Shown here in pieces: positions 49,534-58,019 of a stretch of DNA of 64,000 nt. Location: NCBI GenBank assembly GCA_035443885.1, contig DAOMNO010000002.1:247949-311948 (forward strand), read 5' to 3'. The position numbers and the translations under genes are program-made. Origin of the DNA: DAOMNO01 sp035443885 (GTDB lineage Bacteria > Planctomycetota > Phycisphaerae > Phycisphaerales > SM1A02). The number at the start of each line of letters is the position of its first letter. Within the stretch, counting starts at the first letter, position 1. Below the pieces are notes generated by a model, which was given only the letters and a program-made list of their open reading frames with translations, ran no database searches and was not told the DNA's origin.

Positions 49534-50040
49534 ATGAATGCTGTTCTGCGCATTTTGGGCATTGATCCCGGCCTGCAATTGACCGGCTACGGCTGTGTTG
49601 ATCTTGTTGATGGCGATGCAGAACCGCGCCTTGTGGAAGCGGGCGTGCTGCGGCTGAAGCCGAAAACACCTATGGCGTTTCGCCTTGCGCAGCTACACGA
49701 TGATCTGTGCGCGTTGCTTGATGAGTTGAAGCCCCAATACATGGCGGTTGAGAAACTCTATTCGCATTACAAGCACGCTCGCACGTCGATCCTCATGGGT
49801 CACGCACGCGGTGTGGTGCTCTTGGCAGGTCAAATGCGAGGCATCGAAATCGGCGAACTGGCCGCCACGGAAGTCAAAAAAGCCATCACGGGCAATGGAC
49901 ACGCAACCAAGCGTCAGATGCAGCTTGCCGTGATGAGCCAGTGCAGCTTGCACGAAGTGCCGGAACCGCCCGACGTGGCAGATGCCATCGCGATCGCGTT
50001 GTGCGCCGCGAGACGGACGGTTCTCAAGATTGAAGCCTGA
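49534..50040 (+). CDS. ruvC: Crossover junction endodeoxyribonuclease RuvC
   Basis: Resolves Holliday junctions. 168 residues, normal length. The four acidic metal ligands are present: D11 in I-D-P-G, E73 in A-V-E-K, D147 and D150 in D-V-A-D-A-I-A-I-A. N-G-H-A-T-K-R-Q-M is the DNA-contact helix. Starts immediately after the ABC ATPase stop. ruvA and ruvB are not here. Confidence 0.95.
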   Translation: MNAVLRILGIDPGLQLTGYGCVDLVDGDAEPRLVEAGVLRLKPKTPMAFRLAQLHDDLCALLDELKPQYMAVEKLYSHYKHARTSILMGHARGVVLLAGQMRGIEIGELAATEVKKAITGNGHATKRQMQLAVMSQCSLHEVPEPPDVADAIAIALCAARRTVLKIEA

Positions 50041-50055
50041 GATGGTCTGCCGCGA

Positions 50056-50922
50056 TCACTTCGCGCGACGAATGATGAGCGTAACTTCCGTATTCGGCGG
50101 CGGAATACGGTCTGTGTTCACCACCCACTCCGGCTCGTGAATATCGGCTTGATCTGAAATCACGTGGGAAAAGCCGAGTATCTCATCACCGAAGGTAACC
50201 AGGCCCACAATCGACCCACTGATGTCGGCGACGTAGTACTCGCCGTATCCCATGGACTCCGGATTCGGTCGGAACATTGAGCCGCCGAACACCCAGGGAT
50301 CAGGCGGAAACGTGCGCTCCCCGGTGAAATCGGTGATCCAATCGCGGATGGATTCCTCAATCATCACGCCATTGCGCTCATACTGCACGAAGAGGTCGAG
50401 TGGTTCGCCAGTCGGCGGAATCAACCTGACCTGCTCCGTCTCCTCGTTCCATTCCCATCGCCCCGGCGTACCGGATGCAAACCCCGCGATGAGCAGCGCA
50501 GCGTGCAGATCGCTCGGGCGCACGTTGACGATCAGCAGCGACTCATGTTCGCGCGTGCCGGGCGAACAGACGATCTGCTCCAGAAATCCTGCATCAAGCG
50601 CGACCCATGCGCGCACACGCACGACGCGGTCAATGCGATCGACTTCAACGCCGTCGAATGGCGAGATGACCGCGCGCGCGGGCCTTGCAGGCAGCGGCCG
50701 CTCGTCTTCACGGTGCTCGACATGCGCCGGTTCTGCGGATGCGATTGGTTCAGCAATCGCATCCGCATCATCCGTATGGCGCGACTCGGTGATGACCGGC
50801 TCCGGTCGCGGTATGACCTCGCGTCCTCGCTCCGCGCAGGAAACCGCCAAGAGCGCGCCAGAGAAAATCAGCGCGGCCTGCAGCGCCTTGCGAAAACGTA
50901 CTCTGCTGTTCGATGCAATCAT
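50056..50922 (-). CDS. YdjY-domain lipoprotein
   Basis: 288 residues. Signal peptide with lipobox L-A-V-S-C29; then a low-complexity acidic linker with many E, H and R, and a domain (about 85-285) with V-E-V-D-R-I-D-R-V-V-R-V, E-x-I-V-C-S-P-G-T-R-E-H-E-S-L-L and G-E-P-L-D-L-F-V-Q-Y, which match the YdjY-type domain often seen in planctomycete exported proteins. Function unknown. A terminator hairpin lies on the same strand just upstream (50953-50989), and an AGCGTA (TACGCT) box nine bases before the ATG supplies a promoter after it. Confidence 0.75.
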   Translation of the reverse strand: MIASNSRVRFRKALQAALIFSGALLAVSCAERGREVIPRPEPVITESRHTDDADAIAEPIASAEPAHVEHREDERPLPARPARAVISPFDGVEVDRIDRVVRVRAWVALDAGFLEQIVCSPGTREHESLLIVNVRPSDLHAALLIAGFASGTPGRWEWNEETEQVRLIPPTGEPLDLFVQYERNGVMIEESIRDWITDFTGERTFPPDPWVFGGSMFRPNPESMGYGEYYVADISGSIVGLVTFGDEILGFSHVISDQADIHEPEWVVNTDRIPPPNTEVTLIIRRAK

Positions 50923-50952
50923 GCTTCACGGAGCGTAGCAACCGGATGCGCA

Positions 50953-50989
50953 AGAAAAAAGGCCCGGTAGAGGCAAGCCTCATACCGAG
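50953..50989 (-). terminator. Rho-independent terminator upstream of the YdjY gene
   Basis: On the minus strand GGCTCGGTA...GAGGC pairs with GCCTC-TACCGGGCC (14 bp, one bulged base) and is followed by TTTTTTCTT. No protein gene on this strand lies immediately upstream, so it ends a short transcript or an attenuated leader. Confidence 0.75.
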
Positions 50990-51208
50990 CCCTTCCGGGG
51001 GCAAATGGAACCCGCTCCGAAGAGCAGTCAGAGAATGCTACCATAACCCACGGCTGAGGCAAGGCCTGCGCTGGGTCTTTTTCGTGTCTCACCTGCTTTT
51101 TTCAGCACTTCGGACCTTCATCGCGTGTGATTCTTCAAGGAAACCCCGCTGGACAGGCTGAGGATTACCCAGACTAACGCCTTGCCGCCTTTCGCCACTG
51201 CGTCGCCC
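50990..51208. other. Divergent gap with structured minus-strand RNA potential
   Basis: No gene. On the minus strand a 6-bp hairpin with a TTCG tetraloop (CTGCTC-TTCG-GAGCGG, about 51010-51025) precedes the terminator at 50953-50989. On the plus strand TGC-TACCAT (51034-51042) could be a -10 box for the pterin synthase gene, followed by a hairpin with ACCCA/TGGGT ends and CTTTTT. This looks like back-to-back leaders, at least one with a terminator. Confidence 0.3.
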
Positions 51209-52024
51209 ATGATTGAACTGGCACGCTCCATCCGATTTTCAGTCTCGCTGACGAGCAGCTCATCACAACCGGGCCTGAACGGTCTCGGCGGAAATCCGCC
51301 CATGCGCGGCATCGGCGCGTTCTATGAACTGGAAATCCGCTGTCAGGGGACACCCGACCCACAAACCGGATATCTCGTCAACATCTCAGCGCTTGACCGC
51401 GCGGCCCGCCTGCACGCTGTGCCCGCCATTGAAAAAGCCGTCCAAGCTCGCGTCGAAGTCGAGCCAACGATCGTACTGCGATCAATCTTCGACTCGTTGC
51501 GTGCTGAGATCGGGGCCATCTTTGCATGCATCCGCTGGCGGCTGACCCCCTACTATTGCATCGCCATGAGTGTTTCTGATACGAACACCGCGATGCTCAG
51601 CCAGCAGTTTGAGTTCTCCGCGTCGCATCGGCTGGCCTGCCCTTCGCTGAGCGAAACGGAAAATCACGCTATCTTCGGCAAGTGCTCGAATCCCAATGGG
51701 CACGGCCACAATTACCGAATTGAGCCGACCATCGCTGTCCCACTCAATAACGACGGCACACCTCGCTCCGGGTTCAACCTGCTACAGCTTGAGCGAATCG
51801 TGCATGATGAAGTGCTGATCCGCTTCGATCACAAGCACCTTAATCTGGATACGCCGGAGTTTGCTGCGGTCAATCCATCCGTGGAGAACATTTCCCGTGT
51901 CTGCTTCGACATTCTTCAGGAGCCAATCCGAAACGCGGGCGGGCGGCTGGTGCATGTTTCTGTCTGGGAGACCGAAAAAACCCGCTGCACCTATCCCGCC
52001 CCCCCCGCGGCGACCATGGGCTGA
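51209..52024 (+). CDS. Tandem 6-pyruvoyl-tetrahydropterin synthase/QueD-like protein
   Basis: 271 residues in two related halves. The C-terminal half (about 130-260) is a complete 6-carboxytetrahydropterin/pyruvoyl-tetrahydropterin synthase: zinc ligands in S-A-S-H-R-L and G-H-G-H-N-Y, catalytic Cys in F-G-K-C-S-N, F-D-H-K-H-L-N-L-D and the late W-E-T-E. The N-terminal half (about 1-115: F-S-V-S-L, L-N-G-L, G-I-G-A-F-Y-E-L-E-I, G-E/T-x-D-P-x-T-G-Y-L-V-N-I) keeps the fold but lacks the His and Cys residues. The enzyme makes a pterin used for queuosine or folate-like cofactors. Start at the ATG 51209; no other gene of that pathway is nearby. Confidence 0.83.
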   Translation: MIELARSIRFSVSLTSSSSQPGLNGLGGNPPMRGIGAFYELEIRCQGTPDPQTGYLVNISALDRAARLHAVPAIEKAVQARVEVEPTIVLRSIFDSLRAEIGAIFACIRWRLTPYYCIAMSVSDTNTAMLSQQFEFSASHRLACPSLSETENHAIFGKCSNPNGHGHNYRIEPTIAVPLNNDGTPRSGFNLLQLERIVHDEVLIRFDHKHLNLDTPEFAAVNPSVENISRVCFDILQEPIRNAGGRLVHVSVWETEKTRCTYPAPPAATMG

Positions 52025-52120
52025 CAGAAGCCCCCTTGCCGTGCTACGCTATGCGTCTTTCCGGCTCGGCGGCGACATCCCCTACAACAGTTCTACAGCT
52101 TGTTTTCCAAGAGTTTCTCC

Positions 52121-53455
52121 ATGCGATACGTTTTCTCTGCCCTGACCATCTGCCTGTGCATGGCCTTCCCAGCGGCACTTCATGCGGACACAACGCTTGA
52201 GACGCTGCAACGCGACTTCCAGAATCTCTACAACTCGCTTCAAGCGCAAGGCGGCATTTCACCCGCAGACGAAGCGCTGATCGACCGTTTCCGCCAGCGA
52301 GTCGTCGCGTTCAATGAGCAGAACCCGGATCACCTCGTCGGCGTGGCGATGGAACTGCAAACGGCAGCCTGGATGCAGGATCACGACCGAGTCGATCGTC
52401 TCTATGCGCGGCTTGTTCGCCTCGCTCCTGACGATCCCGCCTACGGCCGGGCATGGGTCAACTATTTTCTGCGTCAGCAGAACGACGAGCGCGTCGATGC
52501 AATCTATCAGCGCTTGATGGAGTTAAAGCCATACGATGCAGACACGCGTCTCTCCTGGGCGCGACGACTGAAGGGACAAAATCAGTACCTCCGCGCGATT
52601 GATGCCCTTGAGCATGGCTCGCTTGATCCAGTACGTAATCCGGAAGCCAAGACACTTCTTTCGGACTGCCTGTTTGCAGAGCATCGGTTTGAAGAAGCGG
52701 TCGCTGCATTGGAATCGATTCCGGGGAGCGCAATGGAAGCCAAGCCGCACATCCGCAATGAGGTGGATCGTGTTCTTCCCGAACGACGCAGCTACATTGA
52801 GCTATGGGCGAAGGAACAGGCGATTCGCGCTGCGGAAGCGGAATCCAACACGCTTCCTCGTGTTGAACTCGTGATTCCAGAGCGCGGCAGAATCGTGGTC
52901 GAGCTGTTCGAAGATCACGCGCCGAATCACGTCGCCAACTTCATCACGCTTGTCGAAGACGGTTTCTATGACGGCACGGCGTTTCACCGCGTGATCGCCA
53001 ATTTCATGGCGCAAGGCGGCGACCCCAACTCCAGGCCGGGCAGCGACGGACTGCCGGGTACTGGTGGACCGGGCTATCGAATCGCGGACGAGATTCATCG
53101 CGAGGATCATCGTCTGCACTTCGGCGATTCGCTGGCCATGGCCAAGGAAGCCGCGCCGGATACCGGCGGCTCGCAGTTCTATCTCACCGTGCAGCCCACG
53201 CCCCACCTGAACGGCATTCACACGGTCTTCGGTCGAATCGTGGAAGGTGTGGATGTGGCGAGGAGCATTCAGCAGAATGATGTTCTGGCCTTCGCTCGCG
53301 TACTTCGCAAGCGCGATCACGAGTATGTCGTCACCAAGTTGACCGGCCCGCGAACACCTGCGATGGCTCCACCGACGATTTCTGACGGGCCGGATGTGCG
53401 AGACCTGATCAGCCCCACCGCGCCGCAGCCTCGTAAACAGGAAGGTCAGGAGTAA
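52121..53455 (+). CDS. Exported cyclophilin-type peptidyl-prolyl isomerase with helical repeats
   Basis: 444 residues. Signal peptide (about 1-21), a TPR-like alpha-helical region (about 25-235, with W-A-R-R-L-K and A-L-E-S-I patterns), then a cyclophilin domain (about 245-405): V-E-L-F-E-D-H-A-P-N-H-V-A-N-F, F-H-R-V-I-A-N-F-M-A-Q-G-G-D (catalytic Arg), G-G-S-Q-F-Y-L-T and L-N-G-I-H-T-V-F-G. Speeds cis-trans prolyl isomerisation of exported proteins. The tail is Pro-rich. Its stop overlaps the convergent small membrane gene by ten bases. Confidence 0.92.
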   Translation: MRYVFSALTICLCMAFPAALHADTTLETLQRDFQNLYNSLQAQGGISPADEALIDRFRQRVVAFNEQNPDHLVGVAMELQTAAWMQDHDRVDRLYARLVRLAPDDPAYGRAWVNYFLRQQNDERVDAIYQRLMELKPYDADTRLSWARRLKGQNQYLRAIDALEHGSLDPVRNPEAKTLLSDCLFAEHRFEEAVAALESIPGSAMEAKPHIRNEVDRVLPERRSYIELWAKEQAIRAAEAESNTLPRVELVIPERGRIVVELFEDHAPNHVANFITLVEDGFYDGTAFHRVIANFMAQGGDPNSRPGSDGLPGTGGPGYRIADEIHREDHRLHFGDSLAMAKEAAPDTGGSQFYLTVQPTPHLNGIHTVFGRIVEGVDVARSIQQNDVLAFARVLRKRDHEYVVTKLTGPRTPAMAPPTISDGPDVRDLISPTAPQPRKQEGQE

Positions 53456-53775
53456 GCAGCCGTCTCGCTGTTGAAGAGTCGCTGACGAAGGGCTTCTTCG
53501 CCTGTGCGATTGCGCACCTGCCCTTCGAGCCGCTTCATCGCTGCATCAAAGCATCCCCTGCTGATGAGCAGTGCTGCGCGATCGATGCCTGACTGGCGTG
53601 ACAGTCTCGCCAGCGCGCGACGCTCACGTCCACTCAGACCGAATGCTGCTTCCAGCCTGCGGCACGTCATTGCTCGCTCGCTTCGCAGCAAACTGATGAT
53701 GGCGATTGACGCTGCTGCAAGACCGATGAACGCCAGCAAACTCGGCCAGAAGATGTGCGCCATCATCTCCATCAT
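53446..53775 (-). CDS. Small one-helix membrane protein
   Basis: 109 residues. One transmembrane helix (about 8-30: P-S-L-L-A-F-I-G-L-A-A-A-S-I-A-I-I-S-L-L) and a cytoplasmic, Arg-rich helical domain (L-S-G-R-E-R-R-A-L-A-R-L-S-R). The start overlaps the stop of the HEAT protein by four bases, so it is translated with it and probably works with it. Function unknown. Confidence 0.65.
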   Translation of the reverse strand: MMEMMAHIFWPSLLAFIGLAAASIAIISLLRSERAMTCRRLEAAFGLSGRERRALARLSRQSGIDRAALLISRGCFDAAMKRLEGQVRNRTGEEALRQRLFNSETAAYS

Positions 53776-55835
53776 GCTGTAACAAGCTCCATGTCATGTG
53801 TTGCGAGAAGTCGTCTTGCCGATGCCGCGCGAACCCGCACTTCCGGCAAGGGGTCATCTTCCGCCAGTCGATCGATCTCCCATGCTGCTTCGTGCACGCG
53901 CCCACGTCGCGCAGCCCATACCGCGCTGATTCGATGAAGCGGGTCGCCATCAGTCAACATATCTCGTAAGTGTTCAATGCCGCGTTCGCGCTCGTGATGC
54001 AGAACCATCAAGGTCGCATTGGCCCGCGCTCGATTCTCGCGGCCTTCCACAAACGGCTTCATCTGCTCGACCACTGAGTCGTTCTGCGACCGCAACGATT
54101 CAATGGCGTTTGCCCGCACGCGGCTGTTGGCGTGATCCAGACTCTGCGTCAGCACTCGAATCACTTCCACATCGGCAAGGCTCCCCAGCGCACTCACCAC
54201 AGCGGATGCAACACGAGCATCCTCGTCGTTCGCGCGAGCGATCAGTTCACGGCGAACAACATCGCACAAACCAAGCCGTCGCGCGAGCGAGATCGCGGGA
54301 ATGACTTCCATTCTTCCGCCGGTCGCAATCCGTTGCTGCAGTTGCTCCGTCATGCCCGCGGAATCTCGATCCATCACGCGATGCGCTGCAGCAAGGCGCG
54401 AGCGTTCATCCAACGCGAGCCACCTCGCGAAAAAACTTGATGCCTGTGATGAAGCCAGCCTTGCAGCGGCCCACCTCGCCCCGGCGCGATGGCGATGCCG
54501 CTCAACCCTCGCGAGTACCCCCGGATTGATCTCGCGACCTCGCAAACGAAGACCCGCAAGCGCGACACTTGCCACCGCGCTGTCATTGTCCAACGCAGCG
54601 GATTCTTCGTACAAAGTTGCTTCTTCAGAAACATGCAGTGATGCTGCATGCGCAGCCTTCATGCGGACGAAAGGCGACGGGAGATGTCGCATGGCCCGCA
54701 GCGTGCGAAGCTGCGCTCCAGCAGGTGCTCGCAAAGCCACCATCAAATCCACAACCGCCGCCTGACCAAACGGTGTCATGGACATCAACTCGGCTGGCGA
54801 AGGAAGACATGACGCCGGTTTTTCCACTCGCGCCATCGCGCGGCGGCGGCGTGCGGACAGCAACAGATGGCGATCGCGCAACATCTCATCGCGATGATTC
54901 GGCAGGCGCACCTCATGCAAGCATCGCAAAGCCTGCGCACGAAGTTGATCGATGCCGATCCAGCGAATGAGCTGGCGACGCACAAGCGGCTCATTCACTC
55001 GGCGTGCGGCCCGGCGCATCGCCAGCACCGCAGGATGATCCGGCTGGGCCAGAATCGCGGCCAGCTTCGGGCCGGGTGAAGCGCTCAGCAACGCCGCAGC
55101 AATAAGCAGTTCATCCCTTCGATGGATGCGATAGCGATCCATTGACGCTGCGATCGCACCATCCAGCGCATCACGTCCATCGCGACTCAACGCCAACCGA
55201 CCGCTCGCCGCCAGTTTGCCTGAGAACATGTCAAGCAGGGCTTCACCCGCCTGTTCGGGCACATCCTCACGATGCGACTCCAGCATGGCGGCCAGGTGAT
55301 GCGCGAGTGAAGGCTCAGCCAAGCTACGCAGCAGACTGGCGGCATTGAGCAGTGTGCGTGTGCCGCCACCGCGGCGGACCAGCGTGAGCGCATCATCCAG
55401 GCACTTGGGCGGAACCGCGCTCACCCGCCGCACGAAATCGTTGAACTCATGCAGGCGACCTATAACGTGCGCGATCGCTCGTGGCTGGCTGGTCGCCAGC
55501 AAGGCCTCAATGAGTCGCGTTTCTTCATCGGGGGCCGCATGCGCCAGTGCAGCAAGCAGCACGGCTGCCGCTTCCTGGGGTGCAGCAGACCTTTGCAGCA
55601 TCGCGATCCGGCGCTCAAGATCAGGCATGTCGCAACACCGATCGAACAGAACGGGCATTCCGCCCGTAAAGGCTTGAAGATGCGTGATTTCAAAGAAATC
55701 GCCCCGCATCAATGATCGGAGCGACGGGGGCAAAATCTGTACAAAGCCTGAATTCTTTGGGAAAAAGTCTTGCCTTTCAGGCTGCGAACGCAACAATGCG
55801 TCCCAACGCTGCTGGGGAGGTCGGGGAAGACTCAC
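53772..55835 (-). CDS. HEAT-repeat protein
   Basis: 687 residues, almost entirely alpha-helical, with no signal peptide. The second half (about 500-680) shows clear HEAT/PBS-lyase-type repeats: D-E-D-A-R-V-A-S-A-V-V-S-A-L-G-S-L, N-S-R-V-R-A-N-A-I-E-S-L and P-L-P-E-V-R-V-R-A-A-S-A-R-R-L. The first 40 residues are distinct. HEAT arrays bind other proteins; a partner is likely the small membrane protein encoded by the overlapping downstream gene. Divergent from the DUF2617 gene, 26 bp apart. Confidence 0.75.
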   Translation of the reverse strand: MSLPRPPQQRWDALLRSQPERQDFFPKNSGFVQILPPSLRSLMRGDFFEITHLQAFTGGMPVLFDRCCDMPDLERRIAMLQRSAAPQEAAAVLLAALAHAAPDEETRLIEALLATSQPRAIAHVIGRLHEFNDFVRRVSAVPPKCLDDALTLVRRGGGTRTLLNAASLLRSLAEPSLAHHLAAMLESHREDVPEQAGEALLDMFSGKLAASGRLALSRDGRDALDGAIAASMDRYRIHRRDELLIAAALLSASPGPKLAAILAQPDHPAVLAMRRAARRVNEPLVRRQLIRWIGIDQLRAQALRCLHEVRLPNHRDEMLRDRHLLLSARRRRAMARVEKPASCLPSPAELMSMTPFGQAAVVDLMVALRAPAGAQLRTLRAMRHLPSPFVRMKAAHAASLHVSEEATLYEESAALDNDSAVASVALAGLRLRGREINPGVLARVERHRHRAGARWAAARLASSQASSFFARWLALDERSRLAAAHRVMDRDSAGMTEQLQQRIATGGRMEVIPAISLARRLGLCDVVRRELIARANDEDARVASAVVSALGSLADVEVIRVLTQSLDHANSRVRANAIESLRSQNDSVVEQMKPFVEGRENRARANATLMVLHHERERGIEHLRDMLTDGDPLHRISAVWAARRGRVHEAAWEIDRLAEDDPLPEVRVRAASARRLLATHDMELVTA

Positions 55836-55861
55836 ACAAACAGCGTCTTTAGGAAATCTTC

Positions 55862-56407
55862 ATGAGCATCACCTCAAAAACATCGAGTCTTCAGGCATAC
55901 CACATGGTGCTGTACAAAGCGGCACTTCATCCTGAGTTTTTCGGTATTGAAGGCCGCAAGCGAATCGAACACGGTCCATATGAGTTCGAGGCATGGATTT
56001 TCAAGGGAGGCCACGCACTTCGCTTTGAGAACGGCAACGTCTGCCTCAGCGAGATCGTAACCGATCATCACGAGAAACTGCCGGAGCGGGGCCACGTCGC
56101 TACCCTTCCGTGCGCGGGCGAAAAGGACCACGAGCAGGAGTTCAATGAGCGCGTTCTTTACATGACTTCCATGCAGACGGAAACGCTCTCCGACCACCTC
56201 TACCTCGGCACCTACAACGAGCTGCACGAGCACGGTCTGGAATCCGGCGGCCTGATGACCCACTGGACCGATGAGCAAGGCCGCCCCAATCTCTCAATCG
56301 TCGATATGCAGCGGTTCAACCGCGAAGTGCACGTGCAGGGCTACCACCTTCGCAGCGATTGCGCTCTCGTACTCCGCACGCAGACGATCTATCAGGTCAA
56401 GAAGTAA
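55862..56407 (+). CDS. DUF2617 family protein
   Basis: 181 residues, soluble, no signal peptide. Y-K-A-A-L-H-P-E-F-F, I-E-x-G-x-Y/F-E, the middle G-H-A-L-R-F and the final E-V-H-V-Q-G-Y-H-x-x-x-D-C-A-L-V-L-R-T-Q match the DUF2617 proteins I remember from planctomycetes and actinobacteria. Function unknown. Shares a bidirectional terminator with the next, convergent gene. Confidence 0.7.
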   Translation: MSITSKTSSLQAYHMVLYKAALHPEFFGIEGRKRIEHGPYEFEAWIFKGGHALRFENGNVCLSEIVTDHHEKLPERGHVATLPCAGEKDHEQEFNERVLYMTSMQTETLSDHLYLGTYNELHEHGLESGGLMTHWTDEQGRPNLSIVDMQRFNREVHVQGYHLRSDCALVLRTQTIYQVKK

Positions 56408-56429
56408 ACCCACCCATTGATGCCAACGT

Positions 56430-56461
56430 AAAAGCCGCCGGTCAGATGCCGGCGGCTTTTT
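56430..56461. terminator. Bidirectional rho-independent terminator
   Basis: 12-bp perfect stem AAAAGCCGCCGG / CCGGCGGCTTTT with a 7-base loop. A and T runs on both sides let it serve the convergent genes ending at 56407 (+) and 56489 (-). Confidence 0.9.
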
Positions 56462-56488
56462 CATGGCTCAAACATCCACCACTGCGCG

Positions 56489-57934
56489 CTACTCGTTCGT
56501 AACACGCTCGACAACTGCCGGCGGCATCGGCGCGAGCGTGCCCGGCACAAGACCCGGTCGCCAGATTTCCTCAATATCCTGCCCATCGCTTGCGCGGCGC
56601 ATCAACAGATACACGCACGTCGCGCTGCTGAAGAGGAGCGAAACCGCATAGCCCCATACAAGACTGACGACCAGCGTCTGCCAGAGGTGAATGAACCCGC
56701 CGCTGATCGCGCTGTGCCACGAATGAATCTCACCCGTTTCAGGCTGTGAAAGATCGAACATTGAGAAGCCGCCTGCTGCGGACATCGCTGAGTTTGTCGT
56801 CAATGTGCCATACAACCCTGCCGTTACGTTCATGGTCGTCACCGCAAACAGGCTTACAACAAAGTATCCCAGCGCGAGAGCAACGAGCGAGACAGCCGCA
56901 TAGCCCAGCAGATGCAGCGGCTTGCTGATGACATACGCATAAGCGCGCTGCAGCGCGTCAGCGCCATCGCAGTTCTCCGTCGCCATCGCAGGCACGATGA
57001 GAATGAAACCCGCTGCGTAAACCAGCAGCAGGAACGCAATGATGAAGCCCAGCACCAGCGCGAATACGTACAGTAGGCCGCCGACGATATCCAACGCGGG
57101 CAGCGTCATCAGCAGGCCCATCACGAGCACCACCAGCGCCAACCCGCCAGCCAGCACCAAAGGCAGCAGCGGCGCGAGGAAGAACCGAGGCCATCGCACC
57201 AGCGAGAACTCCATCGCCTCGCGAACACGCAGCCGCTGCCTGCCTGCAATCTCGCACGCCGCCATTCGCGACAGCGCGCCACCGCCAACCGACATCACCA
57301 GCACGAACACGATGCCGTAAATCACGGTGAACCACGTATGATTGCGCCACAGCAGCACGGGCATCACAACCACCGCATCAGTAAAGCCTCGCGCAGCTTC
57401 CATAGGTTGCAGCGTCAGCACGCCGCGCACCACACGATGAAAACTGCCGATCGCATAGCTGGAAGTCGCCTCAAAGACGCCTTTCGGTCGCACCTGATCG
57501 ATACGGCTGAGTGCGTCCAGATACGCGCGATCCAGCCGCTGAAGTTGTTCTGCGCCCAGCGATTCATCCCGCTGTTGACGATAATTCTTTTCCATATCGC
57601 GCAACACTTCGCGCGCCGTGAAGTGCTGCGTCGGGCCTTCGCCGGAGAGCCGATGCGATGCATACGTCTGCAGCACGCTGCGATAGACGCGCTGCGCTTC
57701 GGCGGCCTCGTCCACAGTCATCTCACCCCGCTCCAGACCACCTGGATGGACCGCCGGTGTTGAAACGCCATCCCATGCGCGGCCGAACGTGATGAGAATC
57801 AGCACCATGAACAGACCGATGAGCAACCGTGGTGGCTGCATCGCGCCAGGTACCGCACGAAAAATCAACGGAAACATGAAAAGCTGACGGAAGTCGATGC
57901 CGTCAACAATGATTCGCTTTTTCGGTTCAGGCAT
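56489..57934 (-). CDS. Multi-pass membrane protein of unknown function
   Basis: 481 residues. One helix near residue 40, a hydrophilic helical segment (about 60-150), then six or more long hydrophobic helices (about 175-440) containing A-C-E-I-A-G-R-Q-R-L and A-Y-A-Y-V-I-S-K-P-L-H-L-L-G-Y, and a short cytoplasmic tail. The layout resembles planctomycete membrane proteins with no assigned role. No ATP-binding or catalytic motif. The start is preceded by a GGAGG-containing region and the ATG is at 57934. Confidence 0.65.
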   Translation of the reverse strand: MPEPKKRIIVDGIDFRQLFMFPLIFRAVPGAMQPPRLLIGLFMVLILITFGRAWDGVSTPAVHPGGLERGEMTVDEAAEAQRVYRSVLQTYASHRLSGEGPTQHFTAREVLRDMEKNYRQQRDESLGAEQLQRLDRAYLDALSRIDQVRPKGVFEATSSYAIGSFHRVVRGVLTLQPMEAARGFTDAVVVMPVLLWRNHTWFTVIYGIVFVLVMSVGGGALSRMAACEIAGRQRLRVREAMEFSLVRWPRFFLAPLLPLVLAGGLALVVLVMGLLMTLPALDIVGGLLYVFALVLGFIIAFLLLVYAAGFILIVPAMATENCDGADALQRAYAYVISKPLHLLGYAAVSLVALALGYFVVSLFAVTTMNVTAGLYGTLTTNSAMSAAGGFSMFDLSQPETGEIHSWHSAISGGFIHLWQTLVVSLVWGYAVSLLFSSATCVYLLMRRASDGQDIEEIWRPGLVPGTLAPMPPAVVERVTNE

Positions 57935-57964
57935 GCGCGCCTCCTTTGCGGGGGTGCTGATATC

Positions 57965-58019
57965 CGGGGGTTAACCGGGAGTTAGTCGGGAGTTAGTCGG
58001 GGGTCAGTCCTGAGATTGT
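57965..58019. repeat. 11-bp tandem repeat upstream of the dismutase
   Basis: Units CGGGGGTTAAC, CGGGAGTTAGT, CGGGAGTTAGT, CGGGGGTCAGT, CCTGAGATTGT. It lies in the 289-bp divergent gap between the multi-pass membrane gene and the superoxide dismutase gene; the rest of the gap has a possible TGC-TACCAT box near 58094 and no gene. Confidence 0.65.

Noticed and set aside
50985..51045. tRNA-like stretch ending in ACCA
   Set aside because: No T-loop TTCGANT or acceptor pairing could be found on either strand; the hairpins fit a terminator and leader instead.
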